Shown: piece after piece, positions 60,498-64,000 of the stretch
Numbering within the stretch: the stretch's first letter is position 1
Layout of the letters: each line of letters begins with the position of its first letter
Source: Letharia columbiana
Taxonomy: Eukaryota > Ascomycota > Lecanoromycetes > Lecanorales > Parmeliaceae
Assembly (NCBI RefSeq): GCF_014066305.1
Contig: NW_023501061.1
Coordinates: forward strand, 248,001-312,000
Direction of reading: 5' to 3'
DNA: 64,000 bases
Position numbers and translations under genes: made by a program
The notes under the pieces: generated by a model
Databases searched by the model: none
The model's input: only the letters and a program-made list of their open reading frames with translations
Told to the model about the DNA's origin: nothing

Positions 60498-62860
60498 CCT
60501 AACGGGGGCAATTAGTGCGGCGAGAAGGTGCAGAAAGACGACAATCCACGATATATTAAGTAATGACGAGACCGTAGACAGTTTATTGACACTGAGGCAA
60601 CCATTTTATAGCGAGAGCCAGCCATCTTATAGAACGATTTTCCTATGGGTTGAAAGTGGTAGGATCTCAGCGACACCAGTGGTCGGGGGAAAAGTCGTTG
60701 CACACTTGGTTAGGGCTTAGAGTGGGTGGCAGGCTTAGTGCCACGCACTGAACCAAATTAGGCGCTAGGGTGTACCACGATTCCTGGAACCCGCGGGAGT
60801 GCCACTGTTAAGGTCTTTTTGGGAATTCTCTGTGCCGACTTACCCAACCTACGCGCAAAATATTTTCGTAGGGGATATGATCTGCACCAAGTCGAGTAAT
60901 CCTAATCACGGTTGCGCAGTTCTGGCAATTCTCGATGACCCCGTACGAGAAAAACATTATAGCTCATCTCCGATAGGCCGCCGTCGACCTGGCTAAATAG
61001 ATGAGCAAGTCGCTAACTTTCGCTTATGTAGTGTACAAGTACATTGTCTGCGGCTCCTTCCCACTGTTATCCGCACGCCAATTTAACTCTTACGAGTACA
61101 GTCAAAGTCACGACCCACATCGGACGACTTCAAGCCGAAGAATCAGGCTGTTGACGAAGCCTTTTGACCCTGTTCTTCTATTTGAAAAGACCCCTCAGCA
61201 GCATCATAAACAGTCAGCCCTGTAGTAGACATCTCGCGTCTCCCACCAGTGCGAGCAAATTGCGTGTCCATAGGTGGGACGCAATTCCTCAAGGAGGCCA
61301 TTGAACGAACTCGGAAGACGCACCAACCACAGGAGCATCGATGGGCCCGAAACACCTGGAGTCCCAAGTTTTGGCGCGGCACGTGTGACAGCTTGTTGAC
61401 ATTACAGCGAAGAATAAGTGACGTCGGTACGTGAAAGCAGAATGGGGTGAATGGGATTTGATTGCTCCCAGCCCAGGCACCGATGCTCGTGCAAGTCATC
61501 GCTTGCTTGGCCTGCTCATCCTGAATTGCATCCAACGTGATGATTAAATTGTCTTCTCCATCGATAGAATGTCTAGCACACGCACAATAAGGCTGGCAAC
61601 AGCAGATCTGCCGCAAATCTCGAACACGTTGTAAGCTGCATAGTAGAGAGAGCGCGTGCAATGGAAAGGGAGAAAAAGGTCGATCCAAAGTTGAGTGGTT
61701 CAGCTGCGCCACGATGATGCAAGTCACTGATGGGACTTCCTAAAACGACCTTAAAAATGCTCCCGTCGCGCTTGTTATGCCACCACATCGCAGCTAAAAG
61801 AAATCGCATCCATTGGCCAATGCAATACCGCTGCTTATGATTAGGATGGTAGGTTGGTGGTTGTGAAGCGCGATCGCAGGGATTGGCAAGCTGGTTCAGG
61901 ACGAGGATTTTGCAAGTGAAACCTTTGATCAATAGGATTCAGAGTATAAATAAAAGAATCAGGAACAGAATATTAAGACTTTACATTTATGATGACTGGG
62001 GCTCGAAAGCTTTGTCGTAATCTCAATCGCTGTTGAGTTGTGGTGAACCGGAAAAAGACTTTTTTGGGTGGCTCAGACTCATCCCTGAGTTCACCACGCT
62101 GCCACCTTGGAGGCTGTAGCCAAATAATGCTACCCGGCATTGACCGCCAGACATGAAGCCCGGGAGCGTGGCATCGACGGGTGTGGACTGTGAGTATCGA
62201 CAAGGGCAGTATCAGAAGAAGGTTATCATCTTGAGCGTTCCCCCTTATTAATCTTTAACGGAAATTTTCAGAGTGTATGCCCAAACTGACGTGAGGACAA
62301 TAGGGTTCAGCGCCTCAGACTGCCAGCTCTGCTGACAGCTTGCTTGCGGCTAACTTGTAGGTTTGAGTGTCAGAGTAGCTAGAGGAGTGACGGGAGGGGA
62401 AGAGAGACACTTTTGAGTCTGATTAATTCAAGTACAAAGCAAAGAGGACAGGAAGATTGACGGAGGTCTGACAAGCAATCGAAATTTGGTATTGCAGTCT
62501 TGACTCATCATTAGTTGGGTCTAAATTACAAGCAATGTTTGACGATCAATTCTGCATACTCATTTTGACTTTGAGAGTGCTTCGCGCAGAGAAAGAAAGG
62601 AATGCTGCGCCCCGAATGACATGAATTGGCTACCATCAAAGAGTAAGCGGCCGTAACCGAGGAGCTCGTGCATGATCAGGCGAAGGAAGACGAAAATGAA
62701 CCCGAGCCTGTCGTAAGGTCTTATGAACCAAAACTCCGTTGCGTACTCCACAACCCATCATGACCAGTAGGCTCGTAAGATGCTCCCAGCACATCCCAAA
62801 CCACCATTTATCCACATCGAAATCATGAGAGCCGTCCAAGCGAAACAATCTATGGCCGTA
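60498..62860. other. Interval between the two paralogues (2.4 kb)
   Basis: A minus-strand frame of 194 codons (61143-61727) is Cys-rich but has no motif or start support. Other frames are shorter. No second-copy DNA similarity to the flanking paralogues was seen. Confidence 0.4.
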
Positions 62861-63428
62861 TCAGTAGAGACTGAGATGCGGAACGGCCTCGAGGCTTTTT
62901 GAGTTTCGTAGCAGGGTAGGCTTCGGGGGCATATTGAGCTCGATTTCTGAATGCGAGCTAGCCAAGGACCGTGTGAATGGAGATGGGAAGGCTCCGGAAA
63001 ACGTGGTAACCTCTTCCCAAGATACAGTGGTAAGAAGATCCAGAGGTGAGGTAGCTTCAACAGACTCAGCGTCTTTGGAGAAGTCTGAAATGGCGCTTCC
63101 AGGGTTCGACGTTGTCGGTGTTGATATTCCGCCAGTCAGATGGCTTTGGGAACATCCATGTCCAGGCCCTTCAAGACTCGTGATCGCCGGAACAGATGGT
63201 CTTGAGCCAAGCTCGATGTCTAAATGCCGTATGAGTATCGTCTATCACAATGGAAACTCGCGGGTGGGGACCTGAAAAGGTAGTCTGCTGACGGCAGCAA
63301 TGTTCGTGCCACAGCCGCCAAGCCCGATGACCCTGCCACACGGTGATGATGCTTATAACTGTGGCTGCAATACCAAAAGCGATGTTGATGATGATCTGAG
63401 ATTGGTTCGACGCTGCAGAGGATGACAT
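62861..63428 (-). CDS. Small single-span membrane protein, paralogue B
   Basis: Exon 1 (63428-63272, 157 bp) encodes MSSSAASNQ, the span NIAFGIAATVISIITVW and QGHRAWRLWHEHCCRQQ. Exon 2 (63219-62861) starts DIELGSRPSVPAITSLEG and ends VPHLSLY, giving 171 residues in all. The 52-bp intron starts GTCCCC and ends TTTAG. Exon 1 is about 60 percent identical by eye to paralogue A, with the TVWQGHR.W..WHE core fixed; exon 2 shares only the DIELG opening and composition. A second DIELG-like stretch (SSHSEIELNMPPKP) occurs in its C-terminal half. The membrane end is therefore conserved while the tail diverges. Confidence 0.68.
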
Positions 63429-64000
63429 TTTTAAGAGGAATTCAAAACCAAGGTAGATTTCTTCACGAGGGAGACAACTGATGAGACACCTCTATCATTG
63501 GCAGAGAGGATCTCCCAAATACGTTCGTCCATCGTGACCTGCACGAGGCTGAAAGTTGGACTGGGAGATGAGAGGGTTGCCATGGAGTGCAGTAATCGCC
63601 ATGTGATCTAGTATTGCAAACCCGGTCATGAATTGATCCCAAACACTCCTGGCGTCTTTTGCGTTGTGCGTTCCAGTAAGATCAACCAATAAACGTTTCA
63701 ACAATGGGGCATCCTGCAAGTTGAGAAGTTCTGTCGCGTACGCTTATGAGGCCGCAGAATGCGCCAAAGTGGTACCGCAAGCTAAAAATTTCGGGCGGGG
63801 AGGAACCATAGATATGTTCTGCACGCTCTGCACCGCTGCAGTGCAGAGCCTGCAGAATTCTGACGATACTGCATTGAAGGTTTAGCTGCCGACGGCTGCC
63901 TTAATCCTGGACGTAAATCCTCAGGAATAAAAAATCTGGGGTAGGTGTTTGACAGTCTCAGATAACAACGATATATGCGCATATGTAACGACAAATTGAT
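63429..64000. other. Right-edge region
   Basis: Only short frames on both strands. A perfect 9-bp inverted repeat lies at 63825-63849. A gene entering from the right edge cannot be excluded. Confidence 0.4.
63825..63849. repeat. Perfect inverted repeat, 9-bp arms, 7-nt loop
   Basis: GCTCTGCAC at 63825-63833 and GTGCAGAGC at 63841-63849 flank CGCTGCA. It could form a short hairpin; no gene end nearby explains it as a terminator. Confidence 0.85.

Noticed and set aside
61143..61727. 194-codon Cys-rich minus-strand frame
   Set aside because: No recognisable domain, start context or conserved spacing of cysteines.

Overview
This window is nuclear DNA from a filamentous ascomycete (Pezizomycotina). 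The genes carry short introns, mostly 44-110 bp, with GT..AG ends and CTAAC-like branch sites. The gene set also fits: a HacA-type bZIP regulator, a TmpA-type membrane flavoprotein, a Bre2 COMPASS subunit and an Slt11/RBM22 splicing factor. I cannot fix the class from sequence alone; Dothideomycetes or a nearby class is a guess. All exon joins below were worked out by hand from splice sites and reading frame.

Layout. 1-5.2 kb: RPT6 proteasome ATPase (cut by the window edge), divergent from a VNX1-type vacuolar cation/H+ antiporter. 6.0-12.2 kb: a tyrosine phosphatase with a rhodanese-like domain, then an F-box protein. 12.2-15.8 kb: no supported gene. 15.8-18.7 kb: a TmpA-like flavoprotein followed by a broken fragment of an adenylate-forming enzyme. 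19.6-31.7 kb: SR-protein kinase, C2H2 zinc-finger protein, an unrecognised protein, mitochondrial GatA, a secreted metallophosphoesterase and an F-box-like protein. 33.6-46.1 kb: pyruvate dehydrogenase E1 beta, ERG6, SLT11, an FAD amine/amino-acid oxidase divergent from a short-chain dehydrogenase, NC2-beta and BRE2. 46.1-52.6 kb is accessory-looking: tandem repeats, a repeat-rich hypothetical protein and a degenerate gene. 52.8-57.5 kb: bystin/ENP1 and hacA. 57.5-64 kb: an extreme G/C-skewed block inside a broken oxidoreductase-like gene, then two paralogous small membrane-protein genes.

Most genes are housekeeping and show no operon-like logic. The strongest regulatory structure is hacA. 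It has an upstream ORF and a 20-nt Ire1-type intron whose removal switches the C-terminus into an acidic frame. The most unusual DNA is at 57.8-59.35 kb: a 34-nt G run opening a 199-nt pure purine tract, with strand skew flipping at its edge, inside a gene remnant. The pair of small membrane-protein genes shares an atypical GTCC splice donor. I found no tRNA, rRNA, CRISPR array or intact transposon.
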